Assembly (NCBI GenBank): GCA_041665525.1 | Contig: JBAYIS010000015.1 | Coordinates: 1 to 64,000, forward strand | Direction of reading: 5' to 3' | Source: UBA8401 sp041665525 | Lineage (GTDB): Bacteria > Bacteroidota > Ignavibacteria > UBA10030 > UBA8401 | Length of the DNA: 64,000 bases | Part shown: positions 1-8,086 of the stretch, one piece after another | How the letters are laid out: each line of letters starts with the position of its first letter | Numbering within the stretch: the first letter of the stretch is position 1 | Made by a program: the position numbers and the translations under genes | The notes under the pieces: model-generated | Database searches by the model: none | What the model was told of the DNA's origin: nothing | What the model saw: only the letters and a program-made list of their open reading frames with translations

Positions 1-1
1 A

Positions 2-403
2 AACTCACAGAAGCAATACTTTTTTACAGATAAATATCTTTCAGCCGGGAAATATTTGTATCGCCTAAAGCAAATCGATCGTGACGGAAAATTCTCTTAC
101 TCCCAAGAAGTTGAAGTAACGATAAACAGCACTCCGAAAGAATTTGCACTCAAACAAAATTATCCAAACCCATTCAATCCTGCAACAACTATTGAATTTA
201 CACTTGCTGAGGACGGATTTACCACGCTGAAAATTTATGATATGCTTGGACGGGAAGTTTCCACGCTTGTGAGCGAAGAATTACATGCAGGCATACTCCA
301 TCATGCGACATTTGATGCTTCAAATATTTCTTCTGGACTTTATTTCTATCGCCTTGAAACTCAACGAAACGCTATGATAAGGAAGTTAGTACTCATGAAG
401 TAA
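2..403 (+). CDS. T9SS-sorted secreted protein, C-terminal fragment (5' end outside window)
   Basis: The reading frame is open from the first bases of the window, so the gene starts upstream; a TTG at 56 is not its real start. The visible 133 residues match the C-terminal modules of the next genes: the end of an Fn3-like module (KYLYRLKQIDRDGKFSYSQ), then a type IX secretion sorting domain with the core QNYPNPFNPATTIEF and LKIYDMLGREVSTLV, ending in IRKLVLMK. In T9SS substrates this domain directs outer-membrane export and is normally cleaved. The function of the passenger cannot be seen. Its DNA is very close to the equivalent part of the gene at 459, which points to paralogy or gene conversion. 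Confidence 0.85.
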   Translation, partial: NSQKQYFFTDKYLSAGKYLYRLKQIDRDGKFSYSQEVEVTINSTPKEFALKQNYPNPFNPATTIEFTLAEDGFTTLKIYDMLGREVSTLVSEELHAGILHHATFDASNISSGLYFYRLETQRNAMIRKLVLMK

Positions 404-458
404 ATGGGTAAATAACTACACTTTTGTGTTCATATGTTTTTTTCAGGAGAATTTCTGT

Positions 459-2078
459 ATGAAAACTTTATATGTACTTATTGCCATAGCAATAAATGTA
501 ACTGCATTCTTGTTTGCTCAAACCGCTACAGCGCCTGATTCCGGCGATGGAACAAGTGGTAATCCATATCATATAGCCAGTTTAGAAAATCTGTATTGGA
601 TTGCGGCTGATAATTCTCGATGGAACAAATATTACATACAAACTGCCGATATCAATGCGGCTGATACTTACAATTGGTCTGGCGGCGGCTGGACGCCGAT
701 AGGGAATAGTACAATATTTTTTTCAGGGACCTATGATGGACAAAAGCATATTATTGATAGCGTATACATTTCCCGCACGAGCAGCAGCTATCACATTCAA
801 GGATTGTTTGGTTACACGTATGGGACCTCTTTCATAAAAAACGTTTACTTAACCAATGTAGATATTAGTGGATATGATTATGTAGGCGGATTGATAGGAC
901 GCAGTGGATATAACACTACACTTAATGGCGGTACAATAACAGATTGCTACGTTACGGGAAGAGTTTACGGTCAGAGTATGCTTGTTGGTGGATTAATAGG
1001 TGTACTCTATAAATCAACAGTAGAACGCTGTTACAGTACTTGTGATGTAACCGGAGGCGGCTCTGTACTGCGTGTTGGTGGGCTCATAGGGCGGGCTGAA
1101 AGTGGCACAATTGTAAATAATTGTTACAGCAGAAGTACCGTTTCTGCTAATACTTATTGCGGTGGATTTATTGGATCTAACAATGGCGCAACAATTACTA
1201 ATTGCTATAGTACCGGTACTGTGTCAGCGTACTCGTATGCAGGGGGATTCTTGGGGGAAGCTGTTAGCGGATCGGCAGATAGTTGCTTTTGGGACATACA
1301 AACTTCGGGTCGAAACACCAGTGCTGGCGGTACCGGCAAAACGACAGCCGAAATGAAAACAGAAAGTACTTTTACCAATGCCGGATGGGATTTAATAAGC
1401 ACATGGGAAATAGTAGGAACAAATTATCCGAGATTGCAGACGAATCCCGAAACTGCTCTGCCAGTTGAAATGACAATATTCAGAGCGAATGTGTTAGGAA
1501 ATGAGATCATCTTACAATGGCAAACAGTTTCCGAAGTGAATAATTTTGGATTTGAAATAGAACGTCGTACAGCAGAGAGCCGTTCACTTCAAGTGAACGA
1601 TTCTCTTGCATGGGGAAAAATTGGCTTTGTTGAAGGCAATGGAACAACGAATTTACCAAAGCAATATTCATTCACAGATACCCGCCTGAACGGCATAGTC
1701 GGGCAGGAAAATCTTTCCGCAGGAAAGTATTCATACCGCTTAAAACAAATTGATCGTGACGGAAAATTCTCCTATTCCCAAGAGGTTGAAGTAACGATAA
1801 ACAGCACTCCGAAAGAATTTGCACTCGAACAGAATTATCCCAATCCGTTCAATCCCGCAACGACCATCGGTTTCACGCTTCAGGTATCAGGATTGACGAC
1901 GTTGAAAGTGTACGATGCGATTGGAAGAGAAGTGGCGACGTTGGCCAATGAAATGCTTGAAGCGGGAGTGTATCATCAAAGAAAGTTCGATGCCTCAAAC
2001 CTTTCCAGCGGTATATATTTTGCGAAATTACAGAACGACAGCAAGATACAGTTACTGAAGATGATGTTGATAAAATGA
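459..2078 (+). CDS. T9SS-secreted GLUG-repeat protein
   Basis: 539 residues. I chose ATG 459 because AGGAGA (445-450) lies 8 nt upstream and the product then opens with a clean signal peptide (MKTLYVLIAIAINVTAFLFAQ); the frame extends upstream to a GTG at 426. Residues about 90-290 contain repeated GGLIG-type blocks (VGGLIGRSGY, VGGLIGVLY, AGGFLGEA) typical of GLUG-motif surface proteins, probably a beta-helix. Then follow an Fn3-like module (LPVEMTIFRANV to RLKQIDRDG) and a T9SS type A sorting domain (QNYPNPFNPATTIGF, LKVYDAIGREVATLA). A likely role is cell-surface or secreted adhesion or binding; the ligand is unknown. The 14-residue linker after FEIERR is encoded by a palindrome (see findings). 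An intrinsic terminator follows. Confidence 0.85.
   Translation: MKTLYVLIAIAINVTAFLFAQTATAPDSGDGTSGNPYHIASLENLYWIAADNSRWNKYYIQTADINAADTYNWSGGGWTPIGNSTIFFSGTYDGQKHIIDSVYISRTSSSYHIQGLFGYTYGTSFIKNVYLTNVDISGYDYVGGLIGRSGYNTTLNGGTITDCYVTGRVYGQSMLVGGLIGVLYKSTVERCYSTCDVTGGGSVLRVGGLIGRAESGTIVNNCYSRSTVSANTYCGGFIGSNNGATITNCYSTGTVSAYSYAGGFLGEAVSGSADSCFWDIQTSGRNTSAGGTGKTTAEMKTESTFTNAGWDLISTWEIVGTNYPRLQTNPETALPVEMTIFRANVLGNEIILQWQTVSEVNNFGFEIERRTAESRSLQVNDSLAWGKIGFVEGNGTTNLPKQYSFTDTRLNGIVGQENLSAGKYSYRLKQIDRDGKFSYSQEVEVTINSTPKEFALEQNYPNPFNPATTIGFTLQVSGLTTLKVYDAIGREVATLANEMLEAGVYHQRKFDASNLSSGIYFAKLQNDSKIQLLKMMLIK
1569..1610. repeat. In-frame palindrome in Fn3-like linker (copy 1)
   Basis: The 42-nt linker between the ERR codons and the Trp codon contains a perfect 9-bp inverted repeat with a 1-nt centre (1581-1599, CGTTCACTT / AAGTGAACG). 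It lies inside a looser outer stem (GCAGAGAG with CTCTTGC). It is translated in frame as 14 residues. Equivalent positions in the genes at 2626 and 4976 also hold inverted repeats. Confidence 0.7.
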
Positions 2079-2098
2079 TAGGCTTCATCATTTGCCAA

Positions 2099-2136
2099 TT
2101 GCGTCCCGATGCTTTTCATCGGGATGCAAATTTTTC
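2099..2136 (+). terminator. Intrinsic terminator after the GLUG protein gene
   Basis: A 13-bp stem (TTGCGTCCCGATG paired with CATCGGGATGCAA, one G-T pair) with a 5-nt loop is followed by ATTTTT, 20 nt after the stop codon. Confidence 0.85.
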
Positions 2137-2625
2137 CCCAGAATAAAAGCTCAGGTGCAAAACAAGTTCTCCCTAATCACCACGAACTATCTTAAGCATT
2201 TATTGATTCAAATCAGGAGCGTGGCTGATTTTGAAGAATTATTGCACAATTGCTGTTGACAGGTGTTTCGACATCACTCCAATGGCAGAATTCATTTTTG
2301 AACACTTTGAAGATTGTGAAAATAAACCATTTATTGACTGGGATTTAGTGTATATTCATATAAGACCAATTAGTCTTGTGACTGTGTAATACTAAATAGC
2401 ACTGACATACAAATTCCCTCTGTTTTACAGTAGTATTCATTTCCAATTGTTCCTTCCGCTGTAACACTGGTTTTTTTCCGCTGGATTTTTCTTTCTTATC
2501 ATCATTGCGAACGAATGTGTTTACCATTCGCCAGCAGACATTTCTATTTTCGTTCAGTATTGAACCATTTCATAAGGTCTTTTTGGAAAATCTCCAAGAA
2601 GAAATCGCACATCTAAGGGAAAAAA
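2137..2625. other. Intergenic stretch without a supported gene
   Basis: About 490 AT-rich bases lie between the terminator and the next start. Short ORFs exist on both strands but none has a ribosome binding site, signal peptide or recognisable motif. The segment presumably carries the promoter of the gene at 2626; a TTGACA occurs at about 2255 but I could not pair it with a convincing -10 element. A motif GTATATTCAT near 2350 recurs as GTATATTCAT near 4752, upstream of the next secreted-protein gene, which may be a shared regulatory site or chance. Confidence 0.5.
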
Positions 2626-4560
2626 ATGTACAATCGAATTTCGCTTACTCTCTTCTTATTAATTTTACTATTCAACAACTATCTTGCCTCACAATGGTCA
2701 ACAGATCCAACCGTTAATAATCCTATCAGCACCCATATCAGTGAACAAGCATCTCCGGTAATTACATTCAATGGCAGCGACGGAGCAATTATTGTCTGGG
2801 AAGACTGGCGCAATGGCGGCAATGAAAATCATGATATTTATGCACAGAAGATAAATTCCAATGGAATTATTCAATGGACGATTGATGGAATCCCGATTTG
2901 CACGGAAGCCAGTTCCATCTCGAATCCAACAATTATCAGCGATGGAAACGGCGGGGCTTTTATTGCATGGGTTGATTTCAGAAATAATGCGACGACGAAT
3001 TATGACATCTACGCACAAAGAATTAATTCCAGTGGAACAGTTCTTTGGGCGACAGATGGAATAGTTGTGTGCGAAGATGCAAGCTCTCAGTATAATCCAT
3101 CGATTGCCAGCGATGGAACCGGAGGCGCAATCATTACGTGGTGGGATTTGCGTAATGGTGTTTTTAACAGTGATATTTATGCGCAACGGATTAATGCAAA
3201 CGGAGTTGTACAATGGTCAACCGATGGTATTGCTATTTGTACCGAAGGAACCGAACAACGGTATCCATCGATTATTAACAATGGATCAAGCGGCGCAATT
3301 ATTTCTTGGCAGGACTACACGACTAATGATATTTATGCACAAAGAATAGATGCAAACGGAACATCACTGTGGGCGACCGCCGGTGTTCCGGTGTGTACAC
3401 AAGCCAATGTTCAATTCAATCCTGCTATGGCTTTTGATGGTATTGGCGGCGCAATCATCTCATGGTGGGATAACCGAAACGGAAATTGGGATATTTACGC
3501 TCAAAGAGTAAACTCTAGCGGGAGTGTCTTGTGGTCGTCGGATGGGGTTGCTGTATGCTCGCAAATAAATGATCAACAAAGTCCGACAATGACCAGTGAT
3601 GGAGGAGGCGGAGCAATCGTCGCCTGGGTTGATTCACGCAATGGCAGCGGTGGAGGTTACAGTGATATTTATGCGCAGAGAATAAACTCCGTCGGCATAA
3701 CCCAATGGGTAAACGATGTGGAAATATCGACAAATTTTGCAGCTCAATATCTTCCGGTGATAACAAGTCCCGGAAGCGGCAGGGCTATTGTTGCCTGGTA
3801 TGATTACCGAAATAATAATAACGATATCTATGCGACGCAGGTCTTTCCTGATGGAACATTACCGGTGGAGATAACGGCATTGTCAATAACAAAAGGAATT
3901 GATAATAGTATTGTCGTACGCTGGACAACTGCGACAGAAGTGAATAATTACGGATTTGAAATTGAAAGAAGAAATCATCCTGAGCAAGTAAGCGTAGTCC
4001 CGAAGGGACAATCGAACGCGCCGAGTGATGTTCCGCCTTCTGAATCCCGTAACGAGCGGAATCCAAACAGCGGGACTTCCACTCCCTCGCTAATGAACAA
4101 CTCGGTCGCTCAGTATGACTGGTCACGTGTTGGATTTGTTGAAGGAAGTGGAACAATGAATGTTCCGAAGCAATATTCATTCTCCGAAAAAAATCTTTTA
4201 GCGGGAAAATATTTCTACCGTATAAAACAGATTGATCGCGATGGAGACTTCTCCTATTCTCCGGAAGTGGAGGTGATTGTTGGCGGCGCGCCAAAAGCAT
4301 TTACTTTGAAACAGAACTATCCTAATCCTTTTAATCCAATGACGACCATAGATTTTGCACTTCAAGTTTCGGGTTTGACGACGTTAAAGATTTATGATGC
4401 AATCGGAAGGGAAGTAGCGACGCTCGTGAATGAACATCTTGAAGCAGGAGTGTTGCATCAAAAACAGCTCGACGCATCTGCACTGGCAAGCGGAATCTAT
4501 TTCGCCAAACTCCATTGCGGGGAGCAGATTCAATTAAAGAAGATGATGCTTGTGAGATAA
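2626..4560 (+). CDS. T9SS-secreted protein with seven WxDxRN/DIYAQ repeats
   Basis: 644 residues with an N-terminal signal peptide (MYNRISLTLFLLILLFNNYLAS). Residues about 45-410 hold seven repeats of roughly 52 residues, each with the pattern GGAIIxWxDxRN, DIYAQRIN, G(x)LW, DGxxVC, probably blades of a beta-propeller or beta-sandwich array. The C-terminus has the Fn3-like module (LPVEITALSITK) and a T9SS sorting domain (QNYPNPFNPMTTIDF, LKIYDAIGREVATLV). Its linker after FEIERR is 49 residues instead of about 14 and is rich in Pro, Ser and Asn because a palindrome-rich insertion sits there in frame. The function is unknown; export to the surface or medium is likely from the sorting domain. 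Confidence 0.85.
   Translation: MYNRISLTLFLLILLFNNYLASQWSTDPTVNNPISTHISEQASPVITFNGSDGAIIVWEDWRNGGNENHDIYAQKINSNGIIQWTIDGIPICTEASSISNPTIISDGNGGAFIAWVDFRNNATTNYDIYAQRINSSGTVLWATDGIVVCEDASSQYNPSIASDGTGGAIITWWDLRNGVFNSDIYAQRINANGVVQWSTDGIAICTEGTEQRYPSIINNGSSGAIISWQDYTTNDIYAQRIDANGTSLWATAGVPVCTQANVQFNPAMAFDGIGGAIISWWDNRNGNWDIYAQRVNSSGSVLWSSDGVAVCSQINDQQSPTMTSDGGGGAIVAWVDSRNGSGGGYSDIYAQRINSVGITQWVNDVEISTNFAAQYLPVITSPGSGRAIVAWYDYRNNNNDIYATQVFPDGTLPVEITALSITKGIDNSIVVRWTTATEVNNYGFEIERRNHPEQVSVVPKGQSNAPSDVPPSESRNERNPNSGTSTPSLMNNSVAQYDWSRVGFVEGSGTMNVPKQYSFSEKNLLAGKYFYRIKQIDRDGDFSYSPEVEVIVGGAPKAFTLKQNYPNPFNPMTTIDFALQVSGLTTLKIYDAIGREVATLVNEHLEAGVLHQKQLDASALASGIYFAKLHCGEQIQLKKMMLVR
3973..4119. repeat. Palindrome-rich in-frame insertion in linker (copy 2, expanded)
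   Basis: 147 nt between the ERR codons and the Trp codon. It contains the 13-nt hairpin GTCCCGAAGGGAC (3997-4009), and longer-range inverted pairs TTCCGC (4031-4036) with GCGGAA (4056-4061) and TCCCG (4045-4049) with CGGGA (4071-4075). The same 13-nt hairpin occurs in the broken tRNA-Pro half at 29511-29523. No stop codon is introduced. Confidence 0.65.
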
Positions 4561-4606
4561 CATGTTATAAATACGAAAGAAGTAGGTTTTTTGAATATTT
4601 TTTAGA

Positions 4607-4640
4607 ATGCCATGCCTGTCCCGGACATGGCATTTTTTTA
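4607..4640 (+). terminator. Intrinsic terminator after the repeat protein gene
   Basis: The stem ATGCCATG / CATGGCAT (8 bp, 11-nt loop with further possible pairing) is followed by a run of seven T, about 50 nt after the stop codon. Confidence 0.85.
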
Positions 4641-4975
4641 TTCGGATTGCTCTGCCTTACAAGTGGTTGCAATTGTTTTTATCTGCAAAGTGAAAATTCA
4701 AAGAATAACATTAGAGATAATATTGTCTTGATTTATATGAATATTCATGAGTATATTCATTCGTTAAAAATGGTGCCCGCTTCAAAGCAATAAATCTTAT
4801 CGCGGAAACCCTCCCTGGGGGGAGGAAAGTACATCCTTGGTAACCGCAAGCATTTTCATTCTTTAAGAAACCATCACCGTCACTTCCGGTGCATTAGTGA
4901 TCCTGGTCGATAGAATTCCCAGTTTTTAAATACTATTCAAACCGTTATTCACAATTATCATTTCAAAGGAGTATC
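4641..4975. other. Intergenic leader region with a possible structured element
   Basis: No supported gene. An AT-rich promoter-like part (4680-4790) is followed by a GC-rich foldable part. There CCTCCC (4810-4815) pairs with GGGAGG (4820-4825) over a TGGG loop, flanked by GCGG (4802-4805) and CCGC (4844-4847). I do not recognise it as a known riboswitch. A ribosome binding site AAAGGAG lies just before ATG 4976. Confidence 0.45.
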
Positions 4976-7837
4976 ATGAGGAAAAACTGTTTTACCTTCT
5001 CGATCTTACCCGTTATGTTTCTAACGATGTATAGTGTTTTGCATGCACAGACACGCGATGGGAATTTTTGGATACCCAATAACTCAGTCTATAGCATGAT
5101 AGTAGATGATTCACGGGGAATTGTACTTCTCGGCGGCAGTTTTGATTACATCGGTCCGTATGCAGGAGGGAGTCTCATGTTGGATAAATCCACCGGGGAG
5201 TATGATCAAACATACCCAGTCGTCAACGGTAACGTCTATGCGTCGGTGTCGGATGGATCTGGCGGGATTTTCATCGGTGGGAGTTTTACTACGGTCGGAG
5301 GAGTTTCACGAAACTATCTTGCACACATTACTTCATCTGGAACAGTGTCAAACTGGAATCCAAATCCAAACGGAAGCGTGAATGCCCTTGCCGTGGATAA
5401 TGGCATAGTGTATGTCGGCGGATCGTTTACTGTAATTGATGGACAGAGCGACTCCTGCCTTTCTTCTTTTGATGTGGCAACGAAAACATATAATCCATCG
5501 TTTCAACCGGATCGCATTGTAGGAAATAGTTTTTCTAACGTCCATTCGCTTTGTGTCTATGGTGGCAAACTCTACGTTGCAGGATCTTTTGATAGTATCG
5601 GCGTTGTTGCCAGGCAGAGGATTGCTGCAGTCGATAAAAATACGGGTGTTATCGATTCATGGAATCCCTCTCCAACCCATTGGTCTGATGAGAACGCCTT
5701 GTCTGTCGTAGCAATGGCAGCATATAATGGTACGCTGATTGTCGCAGGAAACTTTACCACCATCGGCGGCGTGAACCGCAGATCGATCGCCAAAGTTGAT
5801 ACTGTCACAGGATCCGGAGCTTCGTGGGATGCTGATATTGATCCATATATCATCTCCGGCTTTTTTGGTGCGGATACGACATCGTCCGTCCGCGCATTGT
5901 ATGTGAAAGGAGACACGCTGTATGCCGGGGGAAGTTTTCAGGGATTCCAGAATCAAATATCGTACGGTGTGGCTGCAGTAAATGCTTCGACCGGATCATT
6001 CATTCCCAACGCAGTGCCGTTGATGGGTTCAAACAGCGCCGCGTCTTTTTTTTCGCTCGATGGAACAACGTTATACATCGGTGGGAATTATGCCACCATC
6101 GGAGGTCAACAGAGAAAAAATCTTTCCGCTGTGAACACAACAACAGGTGCTGTATTATCGTGGAATCCTGCTGTCAGCGACGAGGTGAATACCATTATTT
6201 CGTCAGGAACAAAAACATATATTGGCGGAGGATTTTATAGCGCAAATGGTGTCGTTCGGTACGGTCTCGCTGCATTGGACCAGTCAACAGGAGTCGCGAC
6301 GAACTGGGATCCGAACAATGGAACTACTGATACGGAAACAACCATTAATGTGCTGTCGCTCATTGATACTGTTTTGTACGTCGGAGGAAGGTTCAATAAT
6401 TTTGCTTCTCAATCACGAACCTCTCTTGCTGCTGTTGGAATTGACGGCGGTGCCCTGCTTCCGTTTAACCCAGATATTACCAAGTATCAAATGTTCTCAG
6501 GTGCGACGCAGCCTGAAGTGTTCGGACTGGCGCATAATGCATATAGACTGTATGTGGCTGGTAGTTTGGACACTATTGATGGAGCAGAACGGTTCGGCGC
6601 CGCTGCGTTTGCACTTTCCGATGGTTCTCTCACATCCTGGAATCCTCACCTTACAATTTCCGGCGAAGCCGGTAATGTTGCAGCAATCGCCGTTGTTGGA
6701 AAAAAAGTGTTTCTCGGAGGAGCCTCTTTTGATATGGCAGGCGACTCTTCACGGAACAATATCGCAGCAGTAGATACGGGAACAGCTGCAGTACTTTCAT
6801 GGTATCCCGGTATGGCTTCGTCCAACGAGAATATCTATACAATGGCCGTGGATGGATCTACGTTGTATGTTGGAGGATCATTCAGTCAAATCGGCGGAAC
6901 CGCGAGAAATAATATTGCCGCATTTGATACTTCCAGCAGTACGCCGACTTCCTGGAATCCTGATTTAGACAGTTCGCCGGATGCAATAAGTATTTCTCCC
7001 GCCGAAGTGTACCTCGGAGGTTTTTTCCAAACCGTTGGTGGAATAACGCGGTATTCCATCGCTGCTGTTGACAAGGTAACCGGCGCAGCTACATCATGGG
7101 ATCCACTGGTGGACGAAGGGAACTTCGTCGAAGCTATCGCCATTTCTACGTCGAATCAAAAGGTCTACTTCGGAGGTGGATTTAACACCGTGCTTGGAGA
7201 TTTCTCGCAAAATTTTGGTGCTGTCACTAATCCATTTGACGCTTCACTCCCTGTGGAATTGACATCCTTTGCGGCAGTCATGGCAGCCAACAGCGTTCAA
7301 TTATCGTGGGCTACGGCAACCGAAACAAATACGTACGGATTTGAAGTTGAACGCCGTGCTATAAGTGACCAACACCTTCAAGGTGACAGTCACTTTACGT
7401 GGAGCAAAGTCGGTTTTATAGAAGGCAGCGGGACAACCAATACACCAAAACAATATTCATTTTCTGATAAAACTCTTGCAACGGGAAAATATTCGTACAG
7501 GCTGAAACAGATCGACCGTGATGGTAAATTCACGTATTCGCAGGAAGTAGAAGCAACGGTAGGAAATCTGCCGATCGTTTTTGCTTTAAATCAGAATTAT
7601 CCCAATCCTTTCAATCCGTCGACAACCATCAGTTATCAAATACCGGAAAATAGTTATGTTTCATTGAAAGTGTACGACATCATTGGAAGAGAGGTGGCTG
7701 CGCTTGTAAGTGAAATAAAAAAAGCAGGACAACATACCGCAACATTTGACGCGGCACAATTATCTTCCGGAATTTATATTGCACGGTTAGAAAGCGGTCA
7801 TCATGTTCAATTGAGAAGAATGGTTTTGATCAAATAA
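4976..7837 (+). CDS. T9SS-secreted beta-propeller protein (delta-60/DUF5122-like repeats)
   Basis: 953 residues, good AAAGGAG site, signal peptide ending near HAQ (residue 25). About 14 repeats of 45-60 residues follow, each with the pattern VYVGGSFTxIGG, xxRxxIAAVDxxTG, xxxWNP; this is typical of DUF5122-type beta-propeller repeats. Residues about 755-860 form the Fn3-like module (LPVELTSFAAVMA to RLKQIDRDGKF) and the last 80 the T9SS sorting domain (QNYPNPFNPSTTISY, LKVYDIIGREVAALV). It is likely a large surface or secreted protein of unknown ligand. The 14-residue linker after FEVERR is again encoded by an inverted repeat. It belongs to the same paralogous series as its neighbours. Confidence 0.87.
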   Translation: MRKNCFTFSILPVMFLTMYSVLHAQTRDGNFWIPNNSVYSMIVDDSRGIVLLGGSFDYIGPYAGGSLMLDKSTGEYDQTYPVVNGNVYASVSDGSGGIFIGGSFTTVGGVSRNYLAHITSSGTVSNWNPNPNGSVNALAVDNGIVYVGGSFTVIDGQSDSCLSSFDVATKTYNPSFQPDRIVGNSFSNVHSLCVYGGKLYVAGSFDSIGVVARQRIAAVDKNTGVIDSWNPSPTHWSDENALSVVAMAAYNGTLIVAGNFTTIGGVNRRSIAKVDTVTGSGASWDADIDPYIISGFFGADTTSSVRALYVKGDTLYAGGSFQGFQNQISYGVAAVNASTGSFIPNAVPLMGSNSAASFFSLDGTTLYIGGNYATIGGQQRKNLSAVNTTTGAVLSWNPAVSDEVNTIISSGTKTYIGGGFYSANGVVRYGLAALDQSTGVATNWDPNNGTTDTETTINVLSLIDTVLYVGGRFNNFASQSRTSLAAVGIDGGALLPFNPDITKYQMFSGATQPEVFGLAHNAYRLYVAGSLDTIDGAERFGAAAFALSDGSLTSWNPHLTISGEAGNVAAIAVVGKKVFLGGASFDMAGDSSRNNIAAVDTGTAAVLSWYPGMASSNENIYTMAVDGSTLYVGGSFSQIGGTARNNIAAFDTSSSTPTSWNPDLDSSPDAISISPAEVYLGGFFQTVGGITRYSIAAVDKVTGAATSWDPLVDEGNFVEAIAISTSNQKVYFGGGFNTVLGDFSQNFGAVTNPFDASLPVELTSFAAVMAANSVQLSWATATETNTYGFEVERRAISDQHLQGDSHFTWSKVGFIEGSGTTNTPKQYSFSDKTLATGKYSYRLKQIDRDGKFTYSQEVEATVGNLPIVFALNQNYPNPFNPSTTISYQIPENSYVSLKVYDIIGREVAALVSEIKKAGQHTATFDAAQLSSGIYIARLESGHHVQLRRMVLIK
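7358..7399. repeat. In-frame palindrome in Fn3-like linker (copy 3)
   Basis: The 42-nt linker after the ERR codons holds AGTGAC (7364-7369) paired with GTCACT (7389-7394), enclosing CACCTTCAAGGTG (7373-7385), itself a hairpin. Length and position match copy 1 exactly (14 codons) but the sequence differs; both share a CTTCAAG centre. Confidence 0.68.
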
Positions 7838-7889
7838 CCGAAGGTCGTAAACTGTTTTGATACGACCCAAAAATTCTTATGAAAGTAGG

Positions 7890-7913
7890 GGGGGAGCAAA
7901 TCCCCCTTTTTTT
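7890..7913 (+). terminator. Intrinsic terminator after the beta-propeller gene
   Basis: GGGGG / CCCCC stem with a short AGCAAAT loop followed by seven T, about 50 nt after the stop codon. Confidence 0.8.
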
Positions 7914-8086
7914 ATCCATATCCGCTGATAGAGAATAAAAAGGACTTCTGTGTTCCAAATCATATCCAGGTAGATTTTCACTTTAACTCAAAGTATATTT
8001 CGGACAATTCAATCCGATTTAAGACGCTTTACGTTGTACACAGAGCAATACGATCACTGATATATCAATTACCAACAGGAGGAACC

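Noticed and set aside
2750..3830. Tandem DNA repeats or CRISPR-like array
   Set aside because: The periodicity of about 156 bp is coding: it reflects 52-residue protein repeats with synonymous variation, without conserved repeats and unique spacers.
4810..4825. Known riboswitch upstream of the propeller gene
   Set aside because: The hairpin does not match the conserved cores I know (c-di-GMP, cobalamin, TPP, SAM); left as an unexplained structure.
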